A stretch of 64,000 nucleotides of DNA from Paraburkholderia phenazinium (GTDB lineage Bacteria; Pseudomonadota; Gammaproteobacteria; Burkholderiales; Burkholderiaceae): assembly GCF_900142845.1 (NCBI RefSeq), contig NZ_FSRU01000001.1:1-64000 (forward strand). Reading direction: 5' to 3'. Position 1 is the stretch's first letter. Each line of letters opens with the position of its first letter. Under the pieces are notes generated by a model that saw only the letters and a program-made list of their open reading frames with translations, did not search any database and was not told the DNA's origin. Position numbers and translations under genes: made by a program. Shown here one piece after another: positions 18,017-25,537 of this stretch.

Positions 18017-18193
18017 ATGAAAGCGTATTTCGTGTCGTTGGTGGTCGGCCTCGTGGTGGGCCTGTTCTACAGCGCCGTCAACGTGAAATCTCCGGCGCCG
18101 CCGACCATCGCGCTGGTCGGGCTGCTCGGCATGCTCGGCGGCGAACATCTGATTCCGCTGGTGCGGACATTGTTGGGCTTGAGCGTCAACTGA
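18017..18193 (+). CDS. XapX domain small membrane protein (DUF1427)
   Basis: A 58-residue protein with two hydrophobic segments: YFVSLVVGLVVGLFYSAVNV and PTIALVGLLGMLGGEHLIPL. It matches the XapX/DUF1427 family, where the SPAPPTIALVGLLGMLGGE block is the signature. The function is unknown; members often sit beside LysR regulators or hydrolases. The ATG at 18017 is used because the frame upstream has no ribosome site and the family starts MKAY/MK-hydrophobic. Confidence 0.85.
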   Translation: MKAYFVSLVVGLVVGLFYSAVNVKSPAPPTIALVGLLGMLGGEHLIPLVRTLLGLSVN

Positions 18194-18330
18194 CCGTGCT
18201 GGAACGGCGCCGGAGTCACGCCGCGATAGAAGGGTCCCGCCAGCCGGCTTGACGCCCTTGGGACGGACTATACTGTTGCCGCCTGGGCGAATAGATCGTC
18301 ATACGCGCCCTTCACTCCGTACATCATGTA

Positions 18331-19263
18331 ATGAATACCAAACGGCAATTCGACGACCTGCTGCTCGGCAGCATCGAGCTGTTTTGCCTCGCCGCGGAAC
18401 TGGCGAGCTTCACCGCGGCAGCCAACGCGGCCGGCGTCACGCCCGCCGCGGTGAGCCGTTCGGTATCGCGCCTTGAGGAGCGCCTCGGGGTGCGCCTGTT
18501 CGTGCGTACCACGCGGCAAATCCGCCTGACCGAGGCCGGCCACGCCTATTTCGAGCAATGCAGCAGCGCGCTTTCGCAACTGGTGGATGCCGAGCGTCAG
18601 GCCACCGGGCAACAGTCGGCGCCGGCCGGCTTGCTGCGCATCAGCATGCCCACACCTTACGCGCATTACCGGGTGCTGCCGCTCCTGCCGTTGTTTCGCG
18701 AGCGCTTTCCGCAAGTCCGGGTGGATGCGCACCTCAGCAACCGCAATGTCGACTTCGCCGAGGAGAGCTACGACCTCGCCATCCGCGGCAAGGCGCCGGT
18801 CGATTCCAACCTGATCGCGCGCAAGCTAGAAGATGCCGAACTGGTGGTCGTGGCCACGCCGGCCTACCTGGAACGGGCGGGCACACCGAAGTCGATCGAC
18901 GATCTGCAGCGCCACGAATGCATCCAGTTCGACCTGCCCAGCACGGGCCGCCGCATTCCCTGGACGCTGCGCGGCAGCGATGGCTTCGTCGACCTGAACA
19001 CCGAGGGCGGCTATTCGACCGGCGGCGACGTGCTCGGCGGCGTGACGCTCGCCCGCCACGGCGCGGGGCTGTTTCAGACGTATCGCTTCGTGGTCGAGCA
19101 GGATCTGCGCAACGGCGGTCTCGTCGAAGTGATGAAGGATTTCGGCGGCGCGTCGCGGCCCTTCGTGCTGCTCTACCCGCATGGACGGCATCTGTCGGCG
19201 CGCGTGCGCAGTTTCGTGGATTTTCTCGTCGAGCAGCTCGCCAATCGCACCGCGCGATCCTGA
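18331..19263 (+). CDS. LysR family transcriptional regulator
   Basis: A 310-residue LysR protein. The winged helix covers LFCLAAELASFTAAANAAGV and TPAAVSRSVSRLEERLGVRL, and the effector domain begins near residue 95 (AGLLRISMPTPYAHYRVLPL). The PAAVSRSVSRLEERLGVRLF form and the FDLPSTGRRIPWTLRG block place it in the CrgA/DmlR-like group. It has no divergent partner; the nearest genes are XapX before it and a cupin after it, all on the plus strand. The effector is unknown. Confidence 0.92.
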   Translation: MNTKRQFDDLLLGSIELFCLAAELASFTAAANAAGVTPAAVSRSVSRLEERLGVRLFVRTTRQIRLTEAGHAYFEQCSSALSQLVDAERQATGQQSAPAGLLRISMPTPYAHYRVLPLLPLFRERFPQVRVDAHLSNRNVDFAEESYDLAIRGKAPVDSNLIARKLEDAELVVVATPAYLERAGTPKSIDDLQRHECIQFDLPSTGRRIPWTLRGSDGFVDLNTEGGYSTGGDVLGGVTLARHGAGLFQTYRFVVEQDLRNGGLVEVMKDFGGASRPFVLLYPHGRHLSARVRSFVDFLVEQLANRTARS

Positions 19264-19380
19264 ACACAACACGCTAAGATTGAGCCCCGCGTAGCAAGCG
19301 CCATCACCGGCCTTTGGCTGGCGCCTACGCCGGCAGCGCTGTCTGCTGCCCCAACCGGCACGATCCGCGGAGCCCAACCT

Positions 19381-19677
19381 ATGTCCCTGCTGCATCTCGA
19401 TTCCATTGCAAACGCGTTGCCGGCCGCCTGGCGTTCCACGGTGCTCGGCCAGGTCGGCCCTGCACGCATCAAGGTGCTCAGGATGGACGAAAGCGCCTAT
19501 GACGAAGAGACGCACGACTACAACGAAGGCCTGCTGGTCATCAGCGGCCAGATGCGGCTGAGCGTCGCAGGCGAAACCATCGCGGTGGAAGCGGGCCAAA
19601 TGTACGTGGCGCAGGCGGGTGTCCCGCATGCCGTGCTGCCGGGCAGTCATGGGACGCTGGTGATCGTCGACGTTTGA
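19381..19677 (+). CDS. Small cupin-domain protein
   Basis: A 98-residue single cupin barrel: HDYNEGLLVISGQMRLSVAG, then VEAGQMYVAQAGVPHAVLPG, matching cupin motifs 1 and 2 (the second with the PHAV histidine). Motif 1 keeps only part of the usual G(X)5HXH set: H52 and E55 are present but the second histidine is replaced, so metal binding may be weak. No fused domain is present. The reaction is unknown. It lies downstream of the LysR gene on the same strand, with 117 bp between them. Confidence 0.8.
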   Translation: MSLLHLDSIANALPAAWRSTVLGQVGPARIKVLRMDESAYDEETHDYNEGLLVISGQMRLSVAGETIAVEAGQMYVAQAGVPHAVLPGSHGTLVIVDV

Positions 19678-19755
19678 GGCTCTCGCCGAGTCTTGTTTCA
19701 GGCGGCCAGGTCCGCTGCAATGAATTCAATAAATCAGTGCGTTTCGGAGTGTTGC

Positions 19756-20349
19756 ATGTCAGATGAATATGAAGTGCATGGTCCGCATGACCATGCTGTC
19801 GAACACGTTGGCGCAGGGCATGGCGCGCACGCGGATGCCGATCCGTTTGCGAGCCGCATGGCGGTGATGACGGCCATCCTTGCGACGATCGGCGCGATTT
19901 ACGCCTACCAGAGCGGCACCAGCGAAAACCTCGCGCTCTACTACAAGAACGAAGCGGCCATCAAGAAGACCGAGGCTGCCAATCAATGGTCGTACTACCA
20001 GGCAAAGGGCGAGAAAGAAAACCTCGCTGAACTGGGCGCCGCGTTGTCGTCGCCGGGCAGCGACGCGCACGCGAAATTCCTCGCGGATGTCGAAAAGTAC
20101 AAGCAGCAGAAAGAGCCAATTCGCGCCAACGCCGAAGCGATCGAAAAGGATGTAACCAACAACGACGCGCAAAGCGAGAAGCTGCTGCATGGGCATCACC
20201 GCTGGGCGCAGGCCACCACGCTGATCCAGATCTCGATTGCGCTGACGGCCATCACCTTGCTCACGCGCAAGCGGTGGCTGCGCAACCTGTCCATGGGGGT
20301 GGCCGTGGCCGGCCTCCTGTTCGGCGCGGCGGCGTTCCTGTCGGTTTAG
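19756..20349 (+). CDS. DUF4337 membrane protein
   Basis: A 197-residue protein starting MSDEYEVHGPHDHAVEH, a His-rich head, then a first membrane helix (AVMTAILATIGAIYAYQSG), a charged helical middle with coiled-coil character (NEAAIKKTEAANQWSYYQAK), and a C-terminal pair of helices (ATTLIQISIALTAITLLT, LSMGVAVAGLLFGAAAFL). This layout is typical of DUF4337. CGGAGT lies a few bases before the ATG at 19756. The function is unknown. A perfect 12-bp inverted repeat follows the gene. Confidence 0.85.
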   Translation: MSDEYEVHGPHDHAVEHVGAGHGAHADADPFASRMAVMTAILATIGAIYAYQSGTSENLALYYKNEAAIKKTEAANQWSYYQAKGEKENLAELGAALSSPGSDAHAKFLADVEKYKQQKEPIRANAEAIEKDVTNNDAQSEKLLHGHHRWAQATTLIQISIALTAITLLTRKRWLRNLSMGVAVAGLLFGAAAFLSV

Positions 20350-20365
20350 TCCGCTTCGACACCTC

Positions 20366-20400
20366 ATCGGAAATGCCGATCAATGTCAGGCATTTCCGAT
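20366..20400. terminator. Hairpin after the DUF4337 gene
   Basis: ATCGGAAATGCC at 20366-20377 and GGCATTTCCGAT at 20389-20400 form a perfect 12-bp stem with an 11-base loop. It begins 17 bp after the DUF4337 stop. No T-run follows, so it is either a weak terminator or an RNA-stabilising structure. The 170 bp after it are unusually AT-rich for the window. Confidence 0.5.
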
Positions 20401-20573
20401 AAGGATGTAGTACGAACTATCCTCTTTGCAATTTCTCAAAGAAATGGCAAATTTATAAAAACACTTAGTTATCCATCATATAATTTCCGCGTGGAAATGT
20501 GAGCATTTGGACACGTCAGGTTCGAGATAAAGTTTGAAACCTGTCGAGCACAATTCAACACGGAGTGTGACTG

Positions 20574-21269
20574 ATGGACCAGACATCCGATTCACCCAAT
20601 GATCTCGTCGCCAATCTCGACGAGAGTGTCCTGCTACCCCAGCTAGGTTGTCCATCGGGTGAGGTAGGCGTGGCCGTCGGCGACATGCTCCAACGTTCCA
20701 ATGAGGCTGTGATCAACGCGTCCTTCGACCTGCTCGATCTACATGCCGGCGAGCAGATCCTGGAAGTCGGGCTCGGCAACGGCGGACACATCCCAGCAGT
20801 CCTTAGTCGCGCGCCGGGGCTGCGCTATGCGGGCGTCGATATATCACCCACCATGATCGAGGTGGCGCGCTCGCGCAATGCCTTCTCCATCGCACGCAAG
20901 CAAGTTGTCCTTGAAGTCGCCGACGTCAGCCTTCTGCCGTTTGCCGATCACACGTTCGACAAGGCGGTGGCCATCAACACGGTCTATTTCTGGACCAGCC
21001 TGGCTGCGGGCTTACGGGAAATCCGCCGGGTGCTCCGTTCGAACGGGGTGTTGGCGATCGCGGCCATCACCCCGGATGCCGCGATCGAGATGCCGTTTGC
21101 CGCGTACGGTTTCGCCGTCTACGACGCCTTGGCGCTCGAACTGGCTTGCATGGCCGCAGGCTTCAACCAGGTCCGCATCGAGCCGTTCGTCGAGCCGCTG
21201 ACAAACCCGCAAGCCGAAGCGGCGCCGCGAGAATTCTTTCTTGTCAGTGCCTCTGCGTCGAACGGCTGA
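20574..21269 (+). CDS. Class I SAM-dependent methyltransferase
   Basis: A 231-residue Methyltransf_11/25-type enzyme. Motif I is ILEVGLGNGGHIPAVL, the acidic end of strand 2 is YAGVDISPTMIEVAR, and motif II/III include VLEVADVSLLPFADHTFDKA and LREIRRVLRSNGVLAIAAI. It uses S-adenosylmethionine; the acceptor is unknown. The upstream 220 bp are AT-rich and contain TATAAT at 20479-20484, which could be the minus-10 box, although no good minus-35 is seen. Local composition and isolation hint at acquisition by transfer, but this is weak. Confidence 0.88.
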   Translation: MDQTSDSPNDLVANLDESVLLPQLGCPSGEVGVAVGDMLQRSNEAVINASFDLLDLHAGEQILEVGLGNGGHIPAVLSRAPGLRYAGVDISPTMIEVARSRNAFSIARKQVVLEVADVSLLPFADHTFDKAVAINTVYFWTSLAAGLREIRRVLRSNGVLAIAAITPDAAIEMPFAAYGFAVYDALALELACMAAGFNQVRIEPFVEPLTNPQAEAAPREFFLVSASASNG

Positions 21270-21290
21270 CGTAGCGCTCGCCACGGCGGT

Positions 21291-21326
21291 AACTGAGGCA
21301 ACTGAGGCAACCGAGGTAACTCAGGC
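21291..21326. repeat. Four-copy 9-bp tandem repeat at the sigma-factor 3' end
   Basis: AACTGAGGC, AACTGAGGC, AACCGAGGT and AACTCAGGC run head to tail from 21291 to 21326. The stop codon of the minus-strand sigma gene lies inside the fourth copy (21321-21323). Such short repeats change length easily. Confidence 0.7.
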
Positions 21327-22601
21327 CGCCCCGCGCCGCGCGCGTGCCAGCAGCAACTCACGCTCGCGCGCGTTGCGCGTCATCGCTGCGGCACGCTCGA
21401 ATTCCGCGCGTGCCTCCGCCATGCGCCCGAGCTTCTCGAGCAGGTCGCCACGCACGCTCGGCAACCAATGGTAGTTGGCAAGTGCGGCGTCGGCGGCCAG
21501 CAGGTCGACAATCTCAAGCGCCGCCGCCGGACCGAACGCCATGCCTACCGCGACCGCCCGGTTCAACTCCACTACTGGCGACGGACTGACCTGCGCGAGT
21601 ACGTCATACAGCGCGACGATCTGCGCCCAGTCGGTCTGCTCGGCGCTATGGGCACGCGCATGACAGGCAGCCAGCGCCGCTTGCAAGGCATACGGCCCAC
21701 CGGCGCCGCCGAGCGCCTGAGCCCGCTCGAGCGCCGCGAACCCACGCCGGATCAGCAGCAAATCCCAACGGCTGCGGTCCTGATCGAGCAACAGCACCGG
21801 ACGGCCCTGGGCGTCGACGCGCGCGTGGATGCGCGAGGCCTGGATCTCCATCAGCGCGACGAGGCCGTGCACCTCGCTCTCGTCCGGCACGAGACCCGCC
21901 AGCACACGGCCGAGCCGCAGCGCCTCCTCGCACAACGCCGGGCGCATCCAGTCGTCGCCGGCCGTGGCCGAATAGCCTTCGTTGAAGATCAGATAGATGA
22001 CTTCGAGCACCGATGCGAGCCGCGCCGCACGCGCATCGGCACGCGGCACTTCGAACGGCACCTTGGCCGTCGACAGCGTGCGTTTGGCCCGTACGATCCG
22101 TTGCGCGATAGTCGGCTCGGGCACGAGGAAGGCGCGGGCAATCTCGTCGGTCGTCAAACCGCCGAGCAGCCGCAGCGTGAGCGCGACACGCGCGTCGGTG
22201 GACAGCACCGGATGACACGCGGTAAACACGAGGCGCAGCAGATCGTCACCGATGTCATCTTCGCGCGCGGCATCGAGCGCATCGACAAAATCCGGCACGA
22301 GGTGGGCCTCCTGTGCATCCAGGTCGCGGCCCAGCTCCTCGCGCTTGCGTGCGTGCAGCACGTCCTGGCGCAAGCGGTCGAGCGCGCGGTTTTTCGCGGT
22401 CGTCATCAGCCAGGCGCCGGGATTGTCGGGCACGCCATGCTCGGGCCAATGCTCGAGCGCCGCGACTAGCGCATCCTGCGCCAGTTCCTCCGCTACACCC
22501 ACGTCGCGCACCATGCGCGCGACGCAGGCCACCACCTTGGCGGATTCGATGCGCCAGACCGCTTCGATCGCGCGGTGCGTTGCCGCTGAGCTCACCGCCA
22601 C
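21321..22601 (-). CDS. ECF42-type RNA polymerase sigma factor with DUF6596/TPR-like C-terminus
   Basis: A 426-residue sigma factor, about twice normal ECF length. The N-terminal part has region 2 (VGVAEELAQDALVAALEHW, GAWLMTTAKNRALDRLRQD) and region 4 (LTLRLLGGLTTDEIARAFLV, PEPTIAQRIVRAKRTL). The C-terminal 230 residues, including EVIYLIFNEGYSATAGDDW and VVELNRAVAVGMAFGPAAAL, are the extra domain of the ECF42 group, which replaces a separate anti-sigma factor. ECF42 genes are known to sit with YciI/DGPF genes, as here. The GTG at 22601 follows 1 bp after a putative leader ORF. Confidence 0.92.
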   Translation of the reverse strand: MAVSSAATHRAIEAVWRIESAKVVACVARMVRDVGVAEELAQDALVAALEHWPEHGVPDNPGAWLMTTAKNRALDRLRQDVLHARKREELGRDLDAQEAHLVPDFVDALDAAREDDIGDDLLRLVFTACHPVLSTDARVALTLRLLGGLTTDEIARAFLVPEPTIAQRIVRAKRTLSTAKVPFEVPRADARAARLASVLEVIYLIFNEGYSATAGDDWMRPALCEEALRLGRVLAGLVPDESEVHGLVALMEIQASRIHARVDAQGRPVLLLDQDRSRWDLLLIRRGFAALERAQALGGAGGPYALQAALAACHARAHSAEQTDWAQIVALYDVLAQVSPSPVVELNRAVAVGMAFGPAAALEIVDLLAADAALANYHWLPSVRGDLLEKLGRMAEARAEFERAAAMTRNARERELLLARARRGAA

Positions 22602-22602
22602 C

Positions 22603-22680
22603 TCAGCGCCCCGCCGCTGCGTTCGGGTCCTTCTGAAGCCGTCCCGGCACGAAGGCGGCGCAAGCGCTCTGCTCAGACAT
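22603..22680 (-). CDS. Putative 25-residue leader peptide before the sigma gene
   Basis: An ATG with GAAAGG about 7 bp upstream opens a 25-codon frame (MSEQSACAAFVPGRLQKDPN, then AAAGR) whose TGA is 1 bp from the GTG of the ECF42 gene. The spacing suggests translational coupling. There is no family match I recognise; it might also be a relic of an older, longer gene. Confidence rests only on the ribosome site and the tight junction. Confidence 0.4.
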   Translation of the reverse strand: MSEQSACAAFVPGRLQKDPNAAAGR

Positions 22681-22703
22681 GATGTGACCTTTCGATGAGC
22701 GGA

Positions 22704-23117
22704 TTAGCGCCGCGTCGCATCCAGTTCGCGAAAGCGATCGATGGCGGGCCCCGGTTCGAAGTCTTCCAGTTCGAACAGTTGCCGCACTTCGATCTCGCCA
22801 TCGGCGTGCTCGCCGAACGGCGCCGGAAAGCGCCGCGCCCATTCCATGGCTTCTTCGCGCGAGCGCACCTGGATCAGCGTATAGCCGGCCAGCAATTCCT
22901 TGGTTTCGGCGAACGGCCCGTCGACGACCTTGCGCTGCCCCTGCGAATACTGGATACGCCAGCCCTTCGAACTCGGCTGCAGCCCCGTTGCGTCGAGCAA
23001 CACGCCGGCCTTCGCCAGTTCCTCGTGATAGGCGCCCATCGCCGCCATCAGGGATTCCTCCGGCATGGCGCCGGATTCGCTCAGTGCGGTCGCCTTGACC
23101 ATGATCATGAATCGCAT
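22704..23117 (-). CDS. YciI/DGPF family protein
   Basis: A 137-residue YciI-like (ferredoxin-like fold) protein starting MRFMIMVKATALSESGAMPE. The DGPF signature is present as KVVDGPFAETKELLAGYTLI. The family is thought to have enzymatic or ligand-binding roles, and genes of this type are regular neighbours and likely targets of ECF42 sigma factors. The ATG at 23117 is preceded by AAGGAG. It reads toward the leader ORF and sigma gene, probably as one operon. Confidence 0.9.
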   Translation of the reverse strand: MRFMIMVKATALSESGAMPEESLMAAMGAYHEELAKAGVLLDATGLQPSSKGWRIQYSQGQRKVVDGPFAETKELLAGYTLIQVRSREEAMEWARRFPAPFGEHADGEIEVRQLFELEDFEPGPAIDRFRELDATRR

Positions 23118-23291
23118 TGCATTGCTCCTTGTCGTAGTGGATATCGAGCCGCGTTGCGTGCTCTTCACCGATACGACGCGCGACGGGTGGACGGATCGAC
23201 ACGGAACCCACTCACCCGGGAAAACCCCTGGAATGGATAACGCCGGCAGCCGTGACTGGCGTGATGTGACGACGCTATCGCGCCGCCACCG

Positions 23292-23645
23292 TCATTCGTA
23301 GCACGGCCCGACTTCGCGAACCTCCACCGTGCACCATTCGGCCGCCGGGCAGGCGGCGGCGATCGCTATCGCCTCCTCACGCGTGGCGCAGTCCAGCAGC
23401 AGGAAACCGCCCACCATCTCCTTGGCTTCGGCAAACGGTCCGTCGAGCAGTCTCGACTGGCCGTCGCGCTTTTGCACGCGGACGGCCTCGCGGGTCGACT
23501 TCAATGACTCGCACGCCAGCAGCAGGCCGCGCTCGCGGAGATGCTCGGCGTAATTCCCCATGCGCTCGTAGAGCGCCCGTCCCTCCTCCTCGCTGCGGTC
23601 GCTGCGCTGATGGGTGGGTTCGACGATAAACAGCATATAAGCCAT
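23292..23645 (-). CDS. YciI/DGPF family protein
   Basis: A second YciI-like protein of 117 residues, beginning MAYMLFIVEPTHQRSDRSEE. It carries RLLDGPFAEAKEMVGGFLLL, the DGPF block, and ends with AEWCTVEVREVGPCYE. It lies 174 bp upstream of the other YciI gene on the same strand, so the order is yciI-yciI-leader-sigma. Two divergent copies beside one ECF42 factor are common in this gene neighbourhood. The function is unknown. Confidence 0.9.
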   Translation of the reverse strand: MAYMLFIVEPTHQRSDRSEEEGRALYERMGNYAEHLRERGLLLACESLKSTREAVRVQKRDGQSRLLDGPFAEAKEMVGGFLLLDCATREEAIAIAAACPAAEWCTVEVREVGPCYE

Positions 23646-23898
23646 ACGGAACTCCGGTCGGTCGTCCTGCGTGCGTCTTGCGGATTGGCTCGGGCGTGCG
23701 GGCGTGCGTAGGCAGGCAGGCGGAAAACAGGCACACGCCAAAACGATGCGATTTGCGCAGGCAGTCTAGCAAGCGCAGATGGATCGATGCAAACGCATCG
23801 AACGGCTTCAGCCTTTGCATCACCCTGCTTGCGGATCGCCGGGCACCCGGCACGCGACTTGCTGACAAGGGGTATCGACACAAAAAGTGAGGTTGAAA

Positions 23899-24087
23899 AT
23901 GAGCACTCGATTCAGGTGGACCGGTATCGTTACGCTCGTGGTTCTGGCATCGCTTGCAAGCGGCTGCACGCTAGGCGGCGCCGCAGCGGGCGGGGTGATC
24001 GGCAATGAAGCTACCAACCACAGCGCGGCAGGCACGATTGGTGGCGCGGTGGTGGGCGGCGCCGTGGGTTATGAACTGGGGAAATAG
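23899..24087 (+). CDS. Small glycine-zipper lipoprotein (OsmB-like)
   Basis: A 62-residue protein with a lipoprotein signal (VTLVVLASLASGCTLGGAAA; lipidated Cys about residue 23) and a glycine zipper (GGAAAGGVIGNEATNHSAAG, then GGAVVGGAVGYELGK). This matches small OsmB/glycine-zipper 2TM lipoproteins of the outer membrane, often stress-induced. GTGAGG lies just before the ATG at 23899. It is divergent from the YciI gene with about 250 bp between. Confidence 0.8.
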   Translation: MSTRFRWTGIVTLVVLASLASGCTLGGAAAGGVIGNEATNHSAAGTIGGAVVGGAVGYELGK

Positions 24088-24292
24088 CGCATTGAACGGG
24101 AGGATCGCGTCGCGCAATCAGCAGGTCAATGCGTAGGCAAACTGAGCAGATCGCCCGGCAGCCAGGCTGTCAGGCGAACCGATTTGCAATGCAGGCAAAA
24201 TTGACACGCGAGGCACGGGCGATTGCCTCGCGCGCCCCAACATCCGCAAACTGCCTTATGCTGACGGACTGTCCCAAACTCACGCTTATCCA

Positions 24293-24646
24293 ATGACCTA
24301 TTCCGACACGCCGGCTGTCACGAGCTGGCATGCCCACGTGTACTTCGACGCGGAGCATCGCGACGCAGCATGGGCGCTGCGCGAACAGATCGAAGCCCGC
24401 TTCGACGGCAAGCTGCAACTGGGCCGCTTTCACGAGCGCCCGGTTGGCCCGCATCCGCTCTGGTCGTATCAACTCGAGTTCGAGCGGCCCCACTTTGCCG
24501 AGATCGTGGAATGGCTCACGCTCAATCACGGCGCGCTCGACGTCTTCATGCACCCCAACACCGGCGACGACCTGCGCGATCATCGCGACGCGGCGGTGTG
24601 GATCGGCCGCTCGCATACGCTCAAGCTGGACATATTCCGCAAGTGA
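24293..24646 (+). CDS. DOPA 4,5-dioxygenase family protein
   Basis: A 117-residue DOPA dioxygenase-type protein: SWHAHVYFDAEHRDAAWALR, GRFHERPVGPHPLWSYQLEF, HGALDVFMHPNTGDDLRDH. The histidines of WHAHVYF, FHERPVGPHP and FMHPNT are the family's likely metal ligands. Fungal and plant relatives open the catechol ring of DOPA; bacterial members' substrates are mostly unknown. The gene ends 35 bp before the convergent HiPIP stop. Confidence 0.88.
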   Translation: MTYSDTPAVTSWHAHVYFDAEHRDAAWALREQIEARFDGKLQLGRFHERPVGPHPLWSYQLEFERPHFAEIVEWLTLNHGALDVFMHPNTGDDLRDHRDAAVWIGRSHTLKLDIFRK

Positions 24647-24680
24647 GCGCGCGGATGCGTGCCGTCACGCCGCGCATCCG

Positions 24681-24989
24681 CTACATGTTGCCGTAAGAAC
24701 TGCACCAGCCGGTCGCAGCCACCTGCAGGCTGCCGAACAACAGGCAGCCACCCCACGCATCGGACGCCTTGCCCTGGAACAGCGAGCAATTGCTGCAATT
24801 CTGCCCCGCCACGTAGCTGGGAAATTTGCTCTTGTCCACCGTGGCAGCCACTTCTTTATAGCCCACTGCTTGCGCCTTGGGATCCGCTTCGCTGAGCTTG
24901 GCTGCGTCGGCCGTCGCGACGCGTGTCAGCGCGAGCGACGACGCCACACCGAGGCTGAAAAGAACGAAACTGCGACGTGAGTTTTTCAT
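24681..24989 (-). CDS. High-potential iron-sulfur protein (HiPIP)
   Basis: A 102-residue HiPIP with a twin-arginine signal (NSRRSFVLFSLGVASSLAL) and the 4Fe-4S ligand spacing C-x2-C-x13-C-x13-C (NCSNC, GGC, GWC). HiPIPs are small periplasmic electron carriers, exported folded by Tat. The start MKNSRR is clear. A nitroreductase fragment lies just upstream on the same strand. Confidence 0.93.
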   Translation of the reverse strand: MKNSRRSFVLFSLGVASSLALTRVATADAAKLSEADPKAQAVGYKEVAATVDKSKFPSYVAGQNCSNCSLFQGKASDAWGGCLLFGSLQVAATGWCSSYGNM

Positions 24990-25027
24990 AGTGGGGAATG
25001 GAGTTTGAGTGGGGTTGTTGTGGCGAG

Positions 25028-25162
25028 CTATTCGAGGAACTTCACAAAGCGCTCGACGGGTTCGCGCTCGGTTCGTAACTGATTGACCCGCGTCGGCAGG
25101 AACGCCCGGATTGAGCGCCGCGACTTCAATAACGTATCGAACTCGTTGACGGATTCGTTCAT
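25028..25162 (-). pseudogene. Nitroreductase family, N-terminal remnant
   Basis: MNESVNEFDTLLKSRRSIRA followed by FLPTRV matches the start of FMN-dependent nitroreductases, where SRRSIRAFLPTPV binds the flavin phosphate. After about residue 26 the similarity ends and the frame stops at residue 44, against about 220 in intact proteins. No later nitroreductase motif is visible in nearby frames. It is a truncated relic. Confidence 0.55.
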
Positions 25163-25537
25163 CTGAATGACCTCTGTCGGTGGCCGGCGCGGGGCCGTCT
25201 TTACGTCAGTCCATTGCCTGCCATTGCCGGTCAATAAGCCAAGCCGCCCCGCGCCTGTCTGTGAGGGATTCTAGCCCGACGTACAGCCGGACTGCTCGCA
25301 AGCCGGCACGCCGCCAGCGGCGGTCACGCCTGCACCGCCCACCCCTCGCAGCACAGCCGCATCAAACGATGCCACGCACAACGCCTTCAAGAATTGCCGC
25401 GCGAGGCCGTTATTCCTTGCATGCCCCAAAACTGGGCGACCTGACCGGCCGCGATTTGCGACGACGTTCCCATTGCGCCTAACCGGTACGGCGCCCTCGA
25501 TCGACCGCCCCCGTTCGCCTTATTGCCTTTGCTCAAC
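25163..25537. other. Intergenic stretch before the DUF1444 gene
   Basis: About 375 bp with no supported gene. Several frames run through it but lack ribosome sites or family signals. It separates two relic-bearing minus-strand genes from a plus-strand gene and may be a deletion scar. Confidence 0.45.
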
